Positions 43,395 to 55,335 of a stretch of 64,000 bases of DNA are shown piece by piece. This DNA is from Paralvinella palmiformis. Taxonomy: Eukaryota; Annelida; Polychaeta; Terebellida; Alvinellidae. The stretch lies in assembly GCA_025642065.1 (NCBI GenBank), contig JAODUP010000040.1, positions 1,810,501 through 1,874,500 of the forward strand, given 5' to 3'. A program made the translations under genes and the position numbers. The notes beneath the pieces were generated by a model. That model searched no databases, was not told where the DNA came from, and worked only from the letters and a program-made list of their open reading frames with translations. Position 1 is the first letter of the stretch; every line of letters starts with the position of its first letter.

Positions 43395-44867
43395 GTGAGT
43401 CTGTTGTAAAATACGTTATTTTGTCACTTTTATTGTACTGGTTCAAGTGGTTGCAGACACTGAATGACTGATTCAGTGATTGACTGAGACAGGTGGAAAA
43501 AGTTGTTTGTTTGATACTATATATAGACTATTATAATTTAGTATTTATACCTGGCTGTAGATTGTAGCCTATACAGCCTGTAGTGTATCTAGAAGGCATG
43601 ACGCTACAGCAGTGTTACTAAGTGTACCAGATCGTTGATGTTGGTAGCAATCATTACACCAATTGTCTGTTTAACTTTAAGTGCATCATAATCAAAAAAA
43701 AGATAATCGTTTTTAATTTAATTTTTTTCAATACTTAGCCCTACTTTAGTACTTAGATTTTGTTTACTTGTAACTCCTATACTTTATAGGTGTGTTTTGT
43801 GGTTGATGTAAATCACAGGCTGATTGCCACACACAATCAGGGTGTTTAAACTGTTGATATATAGTATAGATCTAAATTTGTGCAACATTATAACCAGGAA
43901 ACAGGCATCACACACACACACACATATCATTGTGATGATGATGATGATATAGCAATGACTATTTTCATTTGAAAATGCAATTTAATTTTTCGGCTAAGCT
44001 ATTGTCCATGTCCTTTCATTGGTAATTATATAGATTTCACATGTTTTAAAATTGGTTTTACAGTCTAGCAATTCAATGTTTGTTGTATTTGCCTTTAGTA
44101 TAAAATGGCCAGTCACCTTCAATTATTAAAATCGACAATTTTAAAGCAAAAACTAGATTAATATAAAGCCATCCAAATAAATCCATAAATGATGTAGTTC
44201 TGATTATCTGTGGGTATTAAGTAGACACACAATGTTATAAGACATTCAGTAAATCTTATATAAAGGAGAGTACAGTTGTATAACAAAAGTACTACTTTGT
44301 ATGTTTATGTCAGTCAATTCTAATAACACTGTCATTGTCATTCTTGTTGAAATGTCTGTTTTCATTTTAAGTATTTCATTTATGTTAACAATCAAATCAT
44401 TATGTCAGAGTTAAATCAACTGTTCAGCTGGTAAATGCATTAACTTGATTGATTTTGTTTTGGTATTATATTGCAGGCATCTGGAGAGAAGCGTGAACAC
44501 TTATATAAAATATTGGTTATTGGTGAACTTGGAACAGGAAAAACCAGTATTATCAAGAGATATGTACATCAGTTCTTCTCACAGCATTACCGAGCCACTG
44601 TATCCTTGATGATAATGCTAAATGGATGTTGTCCTTCTAATAGCTCAGTTTAGGCTTGAAGAGTCCTAATTCAGTTTTTAATTAGATAACTTTTATCAAG
44701 GATGATTTAAAATTGCTTTAAACAGGCTCAATGTCACTCTATGTATAAATAGTAATACAGCCTTTTCAGTAGGGAATAGAGTAGGCAGCAGCTCACCTGT
44801 GGTGGCCTGTAAAAACACTGTGATGCCATTGTCACAGCATTGCTGGAGGTGGTATGAATGCGGGGGA

Positions 44868-44901
<34 letters not shown>

Positions 44902-45412
44902 ATGGTATGTGGTACCCAGTATCAGCATGCTGAATAGAAAGAAGCAGCACAAATCAAAGGAAGTTATTGTAATTTAAATATCATTTCATGGAAATTTTAT
45001 ATAAATGTCAGTTTTATAATTAATTATTTATTTTATTTGCCTGGTATAATATTTTTGAAGATAGGTATGTATCACAGTTATGATCAATGATGAACAACTA
45101 GATGGAGTAGATTTCTTGACACTGTCTATATTGGTGTGGATTTTGCCCTCAAAGTTCTGAACTGGGATTCTGATACTGTTATCAGGCTACAACTGTGGGA
45201 CATAGCAGGTTTGTTTATATTTTATAGTATTGTGTTAGTTAGGTATTGTCTGTAAATTTCTAAAACAGATGGGCTGCCACAGTGTTCATAAATCAGATCT
45301 CTTTAGATACTATGGGACATCACTACTAAAATGTTCTTTTCACTATGGATTTGTATTCCCAGGAATGTGAAAGAAATTTCATTATTTAGGTTTCCAACTG
45401 CATATATTTATA

Positions 45413-45486
<74 letters not shown>

Positions 45487-48092
45487 CAATCAAGATGTGT
45501 GAATTTAGAAGTACTGGTAGTTTATGATAAATAAATATTATGATTTTCATGGGAAAAAGAGGTGTGGTGGGGCCATTTACAAATCTTGGCTTATGGCATC
45601 CCCATGCACTATGAGCAAGTCATAGTTGTGTATATATTTTGTGCGTTAATATATCATACTTTATTGATTCTGTACTACTATAATTTAATATACATATATT
45701 AATACTTATACATGAACACAGAGGCATGGCATAGGATATGCTACATGTGAATATGATTAATGTGATTTAGTAGTTGTAATGTGCAAAGTATTTCTCTGTA
45801 CACAAAATACTAATAAAAATACTCTTGTTTTTTTTAGGTATCTGCTGTGGCTTTTGTTTTTATTAGATATATATTCTTTATTATTAGTATATTCTAGCCA
45901 TAGAGTTTGAGAGGGAAACTCTGATGGAACAGAGTGATATTAGCACTGCTCTGCATACCTACAGGTTGTGGGTTCAAATCTGACACATACCTGTGTCTGT
46001 GGGCTGTTTCAATGGCGAATATGTGCTATTTGTCCAAAATGTGAACAGTAGAATAAGTTTAAAATAATATACTCTACATTTATTTATGTATTATTTTGGT
46101 TATCATAGGCCAAGAGAGGTTTGGTAACATGACTAGAGTCTATTATAAAGAAGCCATTGGAGCATTCATTGTCTTTGATGTGACGAGACCCTCGACTTTT
46201 GATGCAGTACAAAAATGGAAAACAGATTTGGACAGCAAAGTTCAGTTGCCTGATGGAAGCCCAGTACCTTGTATACTTCTGGCTAACAAGGTGAGTCACT
46301 GATTTAAAACATCATTGAGTTACTGTCTCATCAACTGAGTTGCTGATACAAAATCTTGGATATAGCTAAATAACAGGAGTCAGCAATATAAAATATCATG
46401 TTTTTTGTTAGCTAACATGGTGTGTTATTGGTGTTGGCCTGAAATACAAGAAGACTGTGATTGAACTGATTGATTGATTATGGCAAAAAGTGACAGTGAA
46501 TTGCATTCATCCCCCCAAAAGCTTGTTTGTATTTTGTCTAAAATAAATGCAAGTAGAAGTCCAATTTTGTCATCCAGATTAGTAATTTTATCATATTAAA
46601 ATTAAAAAAGATTTAAACTTATTTTTCTCTCCTCATTATAATTATAGTAAATTTGAATTTTAGTATTATTGTTTAAGCCCCAGTTGATTTTTTTAAATAA
46701 TTTATAATTAATATTTATTAGCTGACCCTTTCATTCCCAGTGTAATAATATATTGTTTATGTTTTTTGCTTGCTATAACAGTGTGACCAAAACAAAGAAG
46801 GTTTGGTAACCAGTTATTCACAAATGGATGAATACTGTAAGGAACAAGGTTTCGTTGCTTGGTATGAGACATCAGCAAAGGAGAATATTAACATTGATGA
46901 AGCTGCCAGACATCTCGTCTCTGTGGTATGTCTTATTGTTTGTTTATAGCCTAAATATATTGAAGTCAAATGATGACCTTTAATACTGAGGTTCAGTTCG
47001 TGGGCATTGTTATATCTGTTAAGTGTATTTCATATTTTATTTCACTTTATACTTCACCAGCTTGTGAGATTGTTTGGCTCATTTGACACCAGTCTGTTTC
47101 TCCTATCCACACTTAATACCTATATCAAAGATTGTTTGATGGAAGCTATTGCAGAACAGATGGAACTGTCATGGGTGATAATTAATAAGAGAAATGTATT
47201 AAAACGGGTGTCTACACTGATTCAAACTTCTATTAAATATTGTGTAGGTGTGAATATGGATAATTATATTGATCTTCCACTTTCTATATCTAATGTTTAT
47301 CTTAGACCACATTTCATGGACTATATTAATTTGTTATGAACTAGAATAATGCGTATCAAACAGAACAGAGTATTTTCAGAAATGATTTCTTTAGTACAAT
47401 TTGATTAATGCATGAGTTCTTCTTCTAGATGAACTCAGATGCTATCCAAAATATTAAAATAAGATCAAGATACTTAATAGATATGCTCTGAATACATGTA
47501 GATGAAAGATTTATGAACTACAGATGTTAATTTATGGTAAAAGGTTTTTGAAACACTACACACTTCCAAATTTAAAAGACAGTTTAGTTAGGCATTAGTA
47601 GTAAATGGTGTTGGGCCTATTCCTGCACTACTATTTGGTGTTGTTGTATATTTGTCTATAATTTGTTTTATAAAATGTTTACTGTAGACTTCAGTAATAC
47701 TATCTACCACAAAATTAGTGCTATCATATGACTAAATATTTTTTATGAAAATGATGCCTAATTAATGACACATTTTATATTACAAAACATTTCAAATATC
47801 TTTTTATATAGCAACTTCATAATACTTCATGGTAATTTTAACACTTTTTGAATTTGTTAAACCATATGTCACAATAATGGCAACTAGTCAAATGAGATTA
47901 GATTGGTCTCACAAGAACACACCAATAAGGGGTTATTCTAATAATAATTGTGACAGAATGTATTTCATTTAACTATTTTTAGATCAAGGTCTACTTTTAG
48001 GTCTTGGCTAACTACATATTAAATGTAAATATTGCAAGCTGGTGGACCAACAACATTAATGATGGATGTTGTTTTTAATAATAATTATGATT

Positions 48093-48131
<39 letters not shown>

Positions 48132-48272
48132 CTGTGTGTTTTGATCTAGGTTCTTGAAAATAAGGAAAAGATGAAACTGTTTCCTGACAATAATGATGTA
48201 GACTGTGTAACCCTTGATCGTCAGATAAAAGTGTCATCTAGTGAAAAGAAGTCATCATTCTGTTGTTCCTAG
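43392..48272 (+). CDS. RAB32: Rab32/Rab38-class small GTPase, complete, six exons
   Basis: This Rab GTPase directs traffic to lysosome-related organelles, and in animals it works with the BLOC-3 exchange factor. Exons 43392-43394, 44477-44599, 45130-45208, 46109-46290, 46782-46925 and 48150-48272 give 217 residues, a normal length. Visible features are the P-loop GELGTGKTS (17-25), switch I ATIGVDFAL with Thr42-Ile43, WDIAGQERFG (65-74), where the Ile in place of the usual Thr of WDTAGQE marks the Rab32/38/29 group, NKCD (128-131), ETSAKEN (158-164) and a C-terminal FCCS prenylation motif. The Met is encoded by exon 1 alone, right at its donor. Four introns are GT...AG, and intron 2 appears to be a U12-type GT-AT intron. 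Assignment to Rab32 rather than Rab38 is not firm, because invertebrates commonly have one gene for both. Confidence 0.95.
44477..44599 (+). CDS. RAB32: Rab32 exon 2: P-loop and switch I start
   Basis: The acceptor is ATTGCAG. It reads ASGEKREHLYKILVIGELGT, then GKTSIIKRYVHQFFSQHYRA and T. It ends ACT|GTATCCTTGA, a match to the minor-spliceosome 5' splice site. The next residues of the family, IGVDFAL, begin at 45130. Confidence 0.93.
44600..45129 (+). other. Candidate U12-type intron with GT-AT termini
   Basis: The donor is GTATCCTT. A TTTCTTGAC at 45112-45120 matches the U12 branch-point consensus at 8 of 9 positions. From the branch A at 45119 the intron ends 10 bases later in CTGTCTAT. 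No AG site in this neighbourhood gives an open frame, whereas cutting after TAT gives the conserved RAT-IGVDF join. Confidence 0.7.
45130..45208 (+). CDS. RAB32: Rab32 exon 3: switch I to WDIAG
   Basis: It reads IGVDFALKVLNWDSDTVIRL, then QLWDIA plus the first base of Gly. The donor is GCAG|GTTTGT, phase 1. Its 5' edge is set by the GT-AT intron interpretation. Confidence 0.9.
45414..45484. repeat. Long (CA)n microsatellite
   Basis: About 35 CA units lie in Rab32 intron 3. Confidence 0.97.
45918..46060 (+). repeat. SINE family B copy in Rab32 intron 3
   Basis: The copy shows AGCACTGCTCTGCATACCTA, a B-box-like GGGTTCAAATCTG and ACCTGTGTCTGTGGGCTGTTT. It ends about 50 bases before the exon 4 acceptor. 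Confidence 0.6.
46109..46290 (+). CDS. RAB32: Rab32 exon 4: switch II to NK of NKxD
   Basis: The acceptor is TCATAG. It reads GQERFGNMTRVYYKEAIGAF, then IVFDVTRPSTFDAVQKWKTD, LDSKVQLPDGSPVPCILLAN and K. RFGNMTRVYYKEA is strongly characteristic of Rab32/38. The donor is AAG|GTGAGT, phase 0. Confidence 0.96.
46782..46925 (+). CDS. RAB32: Rab32 exon 5: NKCD to ETSAKEN
   Basis: It reads CDQNKEGLVTSYSQMDEYCK, then EQGFVAWYETSAKENINIDE and AARHLVSV. It carries the guanine-base contact residues (CD of NKCD, SAK). Phase 0 on both sides. Confidence 0.96.
46926..48149. other. Rab32 intron 5 with an unassigned 110-codon open frame
   Basis: Plus-strand positions 47007-47339 are open for 110 codons, including KDCLMEAIAEQMELSWVIIN. 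I do not recognise it. It has no splice logic linking it to Rab32 and is followed by stops in all frames. It may be a transposon remnant. A (TA)n tract lies at 48093-48128. Confidence 0.4.
48150..48272 (+). CDS. RAB32: Rab32 exon 6: hypervariable tail and CC prenylation motif
   Basis: The acceptor is GATCTAG. It reads VLENKEKMKLFPDNNDVDCV, then TLDRQIKVSSSEKKSSFCCS, then TAG at 48270-48272. The Cys-Cys pair at residues 215-216 is the expected double geranylgeranylation site. Confidence 0.95.
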   Translation, partial: VLENKEKMKLFPDNNDVDCVTLDRQIKVSSSEKKSSFCCS

Positions 48273-48982
48273 TGCAAGTGTGCCATTTATCCTTTTTGTT
48301 AGAGAATTGTCTCTTTTGTCATGACTATGTTTATTTAACACGACTCTGAAGTAGTTTTAGCTTGGGGACAAATAATGAAGATATGATGTTCATTTGTATG
48401 TGCGTGTGTGTGCATGCATGCATGTGTGTGTATTATAATAGAGTTAAATTATTCTAAAAGGTTATCTTGATAATATTATAACTGATAAATAATATTAATT
48501 TGTTTCAGATACATTCTGCATAATTCTAAAACAGAATATTAAATATGATGATTTATATAGCAAATATCACTAGTGTATTCACACTCCTTTGTAATCTTTT
48601 TGTAATACCAGTATTTTATACTATTAGATCATTAATTTATTCACTGCTTCCTGTGATTATTTTATGTATATACCTTAATTATCATGAATCTAGTACTGAC
48701 TGATTTATGTAAATAATTTATGCATTATAGCAATAACTAACAATGTGGCTTAATGGTTAAACAACTATCATCATTTAACTGTGTGTAAACATTGTGTCTC
48801 ATCCAGTGTACTGATAGTCATCAGTTTTTGATGGATTTTTTCAATAAGAACATAATCATATATAAACATCCATGGTATGTCTATGAATTGTTGTCATAAT
48901 AATTTAATTACATAACTTAAATATATGTCTGAATGTCTCTCTCTCTCTCTTTCCAGTGTGTTTCCCAGTGAAGTATGTCTTG

Positions 48983-49025
<43 letters not shown>

Positions 49026-49740
49026 AACACACATACAATTATAGTCAAATCTATTTTCACATTTTTAATTGGTTTACCTTCTTAACACAAATTAAAAATA
49101 GAAATATGTAACTACATCCACATAGGAGTGTTGATCGATTAATTTAAATGAAAGTATCATATTTATGAATGGTATAGTTGAGTTACCCATAAATTAGTTC
49201 ATTTACATCTAGTCAGGCTAATAATAAAGATTTTGTTGGTTATGTTATTTTAAAGCACAGAATAATTAAATAAGCCAATTACAGGTTTTGATACTGTTAA
49301 AGTGGACTCTGACAACTTTCCTATTAGACTTTGTTTGATGAAAGGTTTTTCTTGAATTTCCACTAATCTGTGGAGTTTTTTCTCTCCATTTTTGTAAATA
49401 TATGATGTCCACTGGTCTATAATAAATTAAAGTGTTTATTTTTCTCTTCATTTGAAATGATAATTTCTTACCTCTCCATCAAAACCATACTGCATTAAGA
49501 TCATCACATTAGTGTAATTGAATACTGTATGATGTGGATACACTCTGTAATCTGTGTATTATTTGTGACTCTGTTGTTTTACTGTGTTCAGTGAGTACAC
49601 ATTATAATTTGTACAGTGTGTTCTTCAAGTAGATTGGGGTCCGAATAGACCATATAATGTTTAAACACTGCTTAGTGGATGTATAAATTGTTCTGTGTGC
49701 ACTGTTTTGTGTATTTGCAATAAATACATTATTGGTTTTT
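48273..49740 (+). other. Rab32 3' UTR
   Basis: AT-rich sequence follows the stop codon, with GT, CT and (TA)n tracts. AATAAA at 49719-49724 is followed by ATTGGTTTTTGTCT, a plausible cleavage region. Other AATAAA-like sites exist further on, so the end is provisional. Confidence 0.5.
49719..49724 (+). terminator. Candidate polyadenylation signal for Rab32
   Basis: AATAAA with a GT/T-rich element just downstream, 1.45 kb after the stop codon. Confidence 0.45.
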
Positions 49741-49744
49741 GTCT

Positions 49745-51407
49745 ACTGAGTCTATACTGATGTACTGATGTATTATTTTTTACTCATCCTCATGTGTACA
49801 CACAATTTATAGCTACAGTAATAGTGCTCGTGGTAGGGATTTTGCTGTCATCCATGTTTTTTTCTGTATTCTGCAATGTCTGAAGTGAGCAGATAATATC
49901 ACTGTTCTCGCATCCAATTGTTTTTTTTTCAGCTCAGTGTTCTGGACATAATGTGGTAATTAATTTCTTTTTTGTGTAAATCATCACAAATTATGGAACA
50001 GAAATCAGATGTCTAACCATGAAGCATTGTGTCACTAATGGTGTTAGGATCTGTAACTGACATACAGCCTGCTATCAGAAGTCTTCCTCAATCAATGCTT
50101 GGATGTATATTGTCTATCTGTCTGGTGCTTTACCTGCTTAAGTGTTGGTTGAAGTCTCCCAACAGGACAGGCTTTATAGAGATGTAGCTGGGTCTCTTAA
50201 TGTTGATAGCTATTATTTGCTAGAAGTAAAGTGCAACTTTTAGAAGTACTGTAATTTGGTGCAGTTTAGATCTGTTGCCTGAGATTTGTGGTGTCTTACA
50301 CTCAAAAGCTGGAGTCCTAACCCAAAACTGAATTTATGGACATATAATTATTTATGTTATTCTGTCATGCATGGAGCAACTCAACCATAGCCTTGAAGTG
50401 GCTAAGCGCCAGATAATTTGGTTGTTGGAATATACCAATTTACATCTCATTAGACTTCCATCCTTTATACTTTGTTATATTTGTATTGTACTGTATATCA
50501 CAGAAGTTGTGTGAGGGCATTTTGTGCACTGTAAACCTCTTCAGGTTCTGAGTTCAAATCTGGCTCATACCTGTGTTTAAGGGATTTGTTTTCCTAGGCA
50601 GATGCCACTCAGGCATCTATCCTGGGTGTGATTAGTGTCAATGCTAAACAACTCCATAACAAGACGAAAAGTTGCATTATTTATTTAGGTACTTCATTAT
50701 ATTATATGTACTCCATGTAAAGTGTACTTCATGCAAGCTGGATTGTGTTTGTTTATATTGGTGATAATGTCATGTCTCCCATAATATATTATTGATAGTT
50801 TAATCATACAAGTTGTGATTGTGCATCCAGTATTCCTTAAAAATCATCCGAGATACTTAATATGATTGAAATTGTTAAACCTTTTTTAATTTCCATAAAA
50901 AATTGATAGCTGTGTGTTCAAGGGCAGTAAAATACCTATGTTGTTTGGTCTAAAGGTTTTTTATTGCAAAAGTGGGAGGAATGTAAGAAAGTCTTGGTTA
51001 TCAGATTAAAAGTAGTTACTGATCTTCTTCATCTGTTACTTCTATTGTATTGGTCAGTTAAATTAAATTTGATTGAGAAAAGCTTAGCGTCACTTGGTAA
51101 CAGCATTTGGACCAGTTAAAGAGTATGTGTGAGTTACTATACAGCAAATATATCTCTTTCTATGTCTGCATGTGTACTATATATATTTTTGAGTGTATGA
51201 ATATCACCCACATCAGACAAGTTCATGTGTTAACTATGCAAACATTCACAGTTAAATTTTTATTCAACTGTATATATTATATTATCATACTTAGGTTGAG
51301 AATGTTGTACTATATTATAGCAAGAACCGAACCCTTCATAATTTCCATATACTGTATTAACCAATGGTGTGTTCATATCTATGACTCAGTAACACTTTGA
51401 TTGCTCT

Positions 51408-51442
<35 letters not shown>

Positions 51443-51938
51443 TGAGGGTAATTTTCTGGTTTTACTAATAACTACCTATAAAATAACATCAGTGTTAAAT
51501 TGTATCACTCTACTCAAATGTATCACTCTACTCAAAGTGTGAAAGTAGCCATACTGTTAAGAGTTTGTGTCAGATTCCTCATTTTAACCTGTTATTTAAA
51601 ACTAAATAATTTCTGTGATTGTAATACTATGTGTCTATCGTAATGTCTTATCTTGTTAATATGTGAACAGCCAGTGAAAATGCATATCGGGCAACCAATA
51701 GCAGGTTAATGCAATAGTTTAATTTTATGTCTATTGGTGATGATTATCAAAAGTATGGTACAGATGACAGATGAATCACCAAACTGTCTATGCCAGGGAA
51801 AGTTCACACTTTGAATTCTGTAAACAAATATCTTATTAGTTTTCATTGGCTGCTTGTATTTGTTTTTTTATTTGTTTGTATTAAATTTAGTTTTCAATTA
51901 CTCTACACATTCCTGTGAAATAAAACTAGTCCTCAAGT

Positions 51939-51980
<42 letters not shown>

Positions 51981-52585
51981 GCTATAAATAACAATAAAGT
52001 CATAGTTTTTAGTGAAAAGCAGAACTTTTGATATTTTTTTATTTTCTTAGTATTTGATAAAATGACAACAATGTCACAGGTGTAATAAAAATGACATCTC
52101 ACTGGGTACTGCTCTGTTTGTTACCAGTTAACAATTGTCTATGTGTTGTATATTATCATTGCACTTTTCTAGTAAATTATATATTTCTGCTGTGTTTTTG
52201 TCATAGAATGGAACAAAATAAAATATAATTTCATTCAGTGTCCCAACAATTGTTACTTATTAGAAAGCTTTATGTATCTATGCATTAATTGCATGATAAA
52301 ATCCTGGATGAGAGATGTAGGCTGGAATTAATCTCTAGTTATTGGTATTAATATTGGCAGCAAACAGGTTAATCATGACTACTTATATATTCTGACCACC
52401 CCTGATTGTCATAGACATTATTGCTCCCAGTTCAAATAGAAATCTTTCTATGCATTTGTTTTACACTTCAAAATAAAATATACAAATAGTATTTTGATAC
52501 TCCAAGATGTTATGTACTGGTATTATATTATTCTGGTTTAACCTAGACATTATCTCAAATCGTAGAAATAGATACTATACTTCTG
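49745..52585. other. Intergenic AT-rich sequence
   Basis: No gene is recognised. It contains a SINE B copy near 50495-50665, a (TA)n tract at about 51410-51439 and a (CA)n tract at about 51941-51977. Confidence 0.5.
50495..50665 (+). repeat. SINE family B copy
   Basis: It shows TTTGTGCACTGTAAACCTCT, a B-box-like GAGTTCAAATCTGG, ACCTGTGTTTAAGGG, then TGGGTGTGATTAGTGTCAAT and GCTAAACAAC at the 3' end. Confidence 0.65.
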
Positions 52586-52596
52586 TGACCACAGTT

Positions 52597-52787
52597 GGGG
52601 CGCCCCAATGGTCTAGCGGTAACGTGTTTGACCACAGATCACTATCACCCATGTTCAAATCTTGGCATGGGCATATCTGAAGGTTGTTTCATCTTTGACT
52701 TCGCTTCATTACCTTTCGACGTCGTTCGGTCCATTTAGCCTACCAAGTGCACAAAAGTGGCTGTAAAACGCCAATCGTCATCATTTA
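52597..52787 (+). repeat. SINE family A, near full length
   Basis: It has an A-box-like TGGTCTAGCGGTAACG, a B-box-like GTTCAAATCTTGG, a body ending GTGCACAAAAGTGGC and a GTCATCATT tail. The flanks TGACCACAGTT (52586-52596) and TGATCACAGTT (52788-52798) form an 11-bp target duplication with one mismatch. Confidence 0.9.
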
Positions 52788-53925
52788 TGATCACAGTTAT
52801 TTATATCCAACTGGATATACGTAGTACAAGTTTTTTTTTAAATTGCGACTTGCCTCCCTGCAAACATATCTGAAATTACCCACAATGTGTTTTAGTAATA
52901 AATGAAATGTCAATATTAAGATAAAAGTTTAAATTCAGCCAAAAGATAGATAATCATTTCTTTATTTTCCTGTTATGTTCAATCTATAGCTCTTGTATTA
53001 ACATATATATATATATATATATATATATGGTATAAGACATGGATATTTTGTAAATGACCTATGTTTATTAAACTCAAACCATTACATTGCCACACTTAAT
53101 GTGTTTATTTACTGCTTAAATTTCAAGACAAGAAAAAAAGCAAATAGAAGAGGGTGCCGTATAAATAATTTTGGATGTTAATATATATTTATATATATAT
53201 ATAGAGAGAGAGAGAGCAAATACCTATAAAAGGCCATTCAAGCTCGCCAGCAGGGGGAGGGATATTCAGACAAAACTATTTGTGTAACCGGGGTGCCTCC
53301 CAACACTCTTAGGCAATTTGGAGTCGATCGATAGAGATATTAATACAAAATTTGTATAACGTCCTGTTTAATATGTCAGAAGATAACTCTAAGGCACTTA
53401 AATATGAGTACTATATAATGCGTTTTTGTAGCCCGAGCTTGTTTCGCATGCCAGCTCGATCAATAGAGGTCCTTTCCAAATATTCCACTTAACTTATGGC
53501 ATTGCATCTATCGTGCTCATTCTCTATTACCTTTGTGAGAAGACCTGATGTTTTCGTACATGTCGTTCCTGCCGAGTTGTTGTTTTCTAATTAGAGGTAT
53601 GGGAACATATCGTATAGCTAGGACTTCATCGTAGTAAAAATCGGGTCTGTGAGTCTGCCGGTGTGCTTGGATCAGAGCAGATGAGGGATGACAACGGGAG
53701 GTCAGTGCCGTGTAGATAATGCGGTCAGGGATACGGTACACCAGATAAACATATTTGTCGCGACTGTGGCCGAGCTTGTACTGAATAAACACAGACAGCT
53801 AGAGAAGCTATGGCAGATCTACGGAAATGGGAAGATTGCCATTGGTATACCCATATCAGCTATAACGATAATGGATGATCTGATAGACAAGATACGCGCC
53901 GAATTACCAAATCGTTACCTGGGGT

Positions 53926-54835
53926 GTGCCAACCTGGACAACTAGGCCTGACCCCCGGTCCAACCGCCCAAAGAAGATCCGTGGATTGAGCTTCTTCGCG
54001 ATGCCAATGACGAGTTTGAAGTCGATGGTGCTACCCCAGTATTCTCTACAGCATCCCCGAGACCTTTCCCACTTAATCAGCACCACAGAAGAAGCAGACA
54101 CTAGGATTTTTTTTACATGCTAAGGATGCTTTAGCTTGTGGGTATCAACGCGTGGTCATCAGTTGTCGAGACACAGATGTCTTGGTACTAGCACTTGGCC
54201 ACAGATCTGAACTTTCTCCAGAGATTTGGATTCATTCTGGCACTTCAAAAGATCCAAAGTACATCCCTGTCCATTCAATCAATCTGGCCCCATCAGTGAT
54301 TGACAATCTAATGGCATTCCATGCAGTCACTGGTTGTGATACAACCAGCCAATTATCAGGTAAAGGAAAACGTACCTGCTGGAAAGTATTTTTAAAGGAA
54401 CCAGACTTACTACAAGCGATTGGCGGTTCTGCAGAATGCAGTGAAGATGCACGAAAGGGTGCAGAAAAGTTTGTTTGCCACCTGTTCGGCTACGGAAATT
54501 GTGGGTCCGTGAATGAAGTTAGGCTGAAGATGTTTGTGAAGGGGAAGTCCTCCATAGAAGCCTTACCATCTACTGAGGACGCTCTTTCTTTTCATCTCAT
54601 GCGCAGTAACTACTAAGCTTTCATCTGGAAGACAGCCCTTACGAATGACACGGATCTACCCTCTCCAGATGGGAACGGATGGACCGTTAAAGCTGGGAGA
54701 CTTACGCCGGTGCTAATGTCCTTGCAATCAGTGCCAAAATTATGCATGGCTTTGGTCAGTTGCTCTTGTAAGAAGGGGTGTAGCCCCACCAGATGTGGCT
54801 GTCTAAAGGCTGGGCACAAGCGCTTGCAACTGTGA
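53926..54835 (+). pseudogene. Repeat-borne protein gene with one frameshift and one stop
   Basis: I recognise the layout but not a named function. The order is STTEEADTRI, then a shift at the T8 run 54107-54114, then HAKDALACGYQRVVIS, then CRDTDVLVLA, AFHAVTGCDTTSQLSGKGKR, LPSTEDALSFHLMRSNY, a TAA at 54614-54616, AFIWKTA, and a Cys-rich end (SCSCKKGCSPTRCGC) to TGA at 54833-54835. Proteins with EADTR, DTDVLVL and TGCDT blocks and a Cys-rich tail are dispersed in many invertebrate genomes, apparently within mobile elements. The Asp-rich blocks suggest a PIN-type nuclease fold, which is inference. Only two lesions indicate a fairly recent loss. Confidence 0.6.
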
Positions 54836-55335
54836 GGGGTTGTGTCAAATGGATGAAGATGATTAATGAACTTATTAAGCATGGTGACAACAGCAGTTAA
54901 AGTCAGTATGTTCTCAAACTGTTGGAACTGTCGTAAAAGTTTGATTTTCCAATCCCTACCGGTCTGCATGTTGAAAAGGCGGCCTCTTGTGCTGTTTGAA
55001 TTACAAAAGGAGGTCTGGCTTTCCAAGGAACGCGACCACGGGTAGAGCGTTATTGGAAACTTTGTCTAATCTGGACTTCCATCTCTGCCATGTATTGACG
55101 TACTATAACGGGTCTCAGCTCCAATACACACACTAGTGTCCCCACATCAACCTTATGTGGATGTTGTAGCGCTTCGACTCAAAAGAAGCCATCCGTGTGG
55201 CTACAGGCAGAACACACACACTCGCGCATCTCCATAAAACAGCTTTGTGGAAATTTGAGAGCATCGAAGCTTATGTGGCTCTACGACTCTGTGATTGTGG
55301 TGAGGAATTGTGTCTATTCTGTCTTACTTTAGAAG

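Noticed and set aside
54613..55026. 137-codon minus-strand open frame
   Set aside because: It lies opposite the Cys-rich end of the plus-strand repeat-borne gene. The plus strand carries the conserved blocks.
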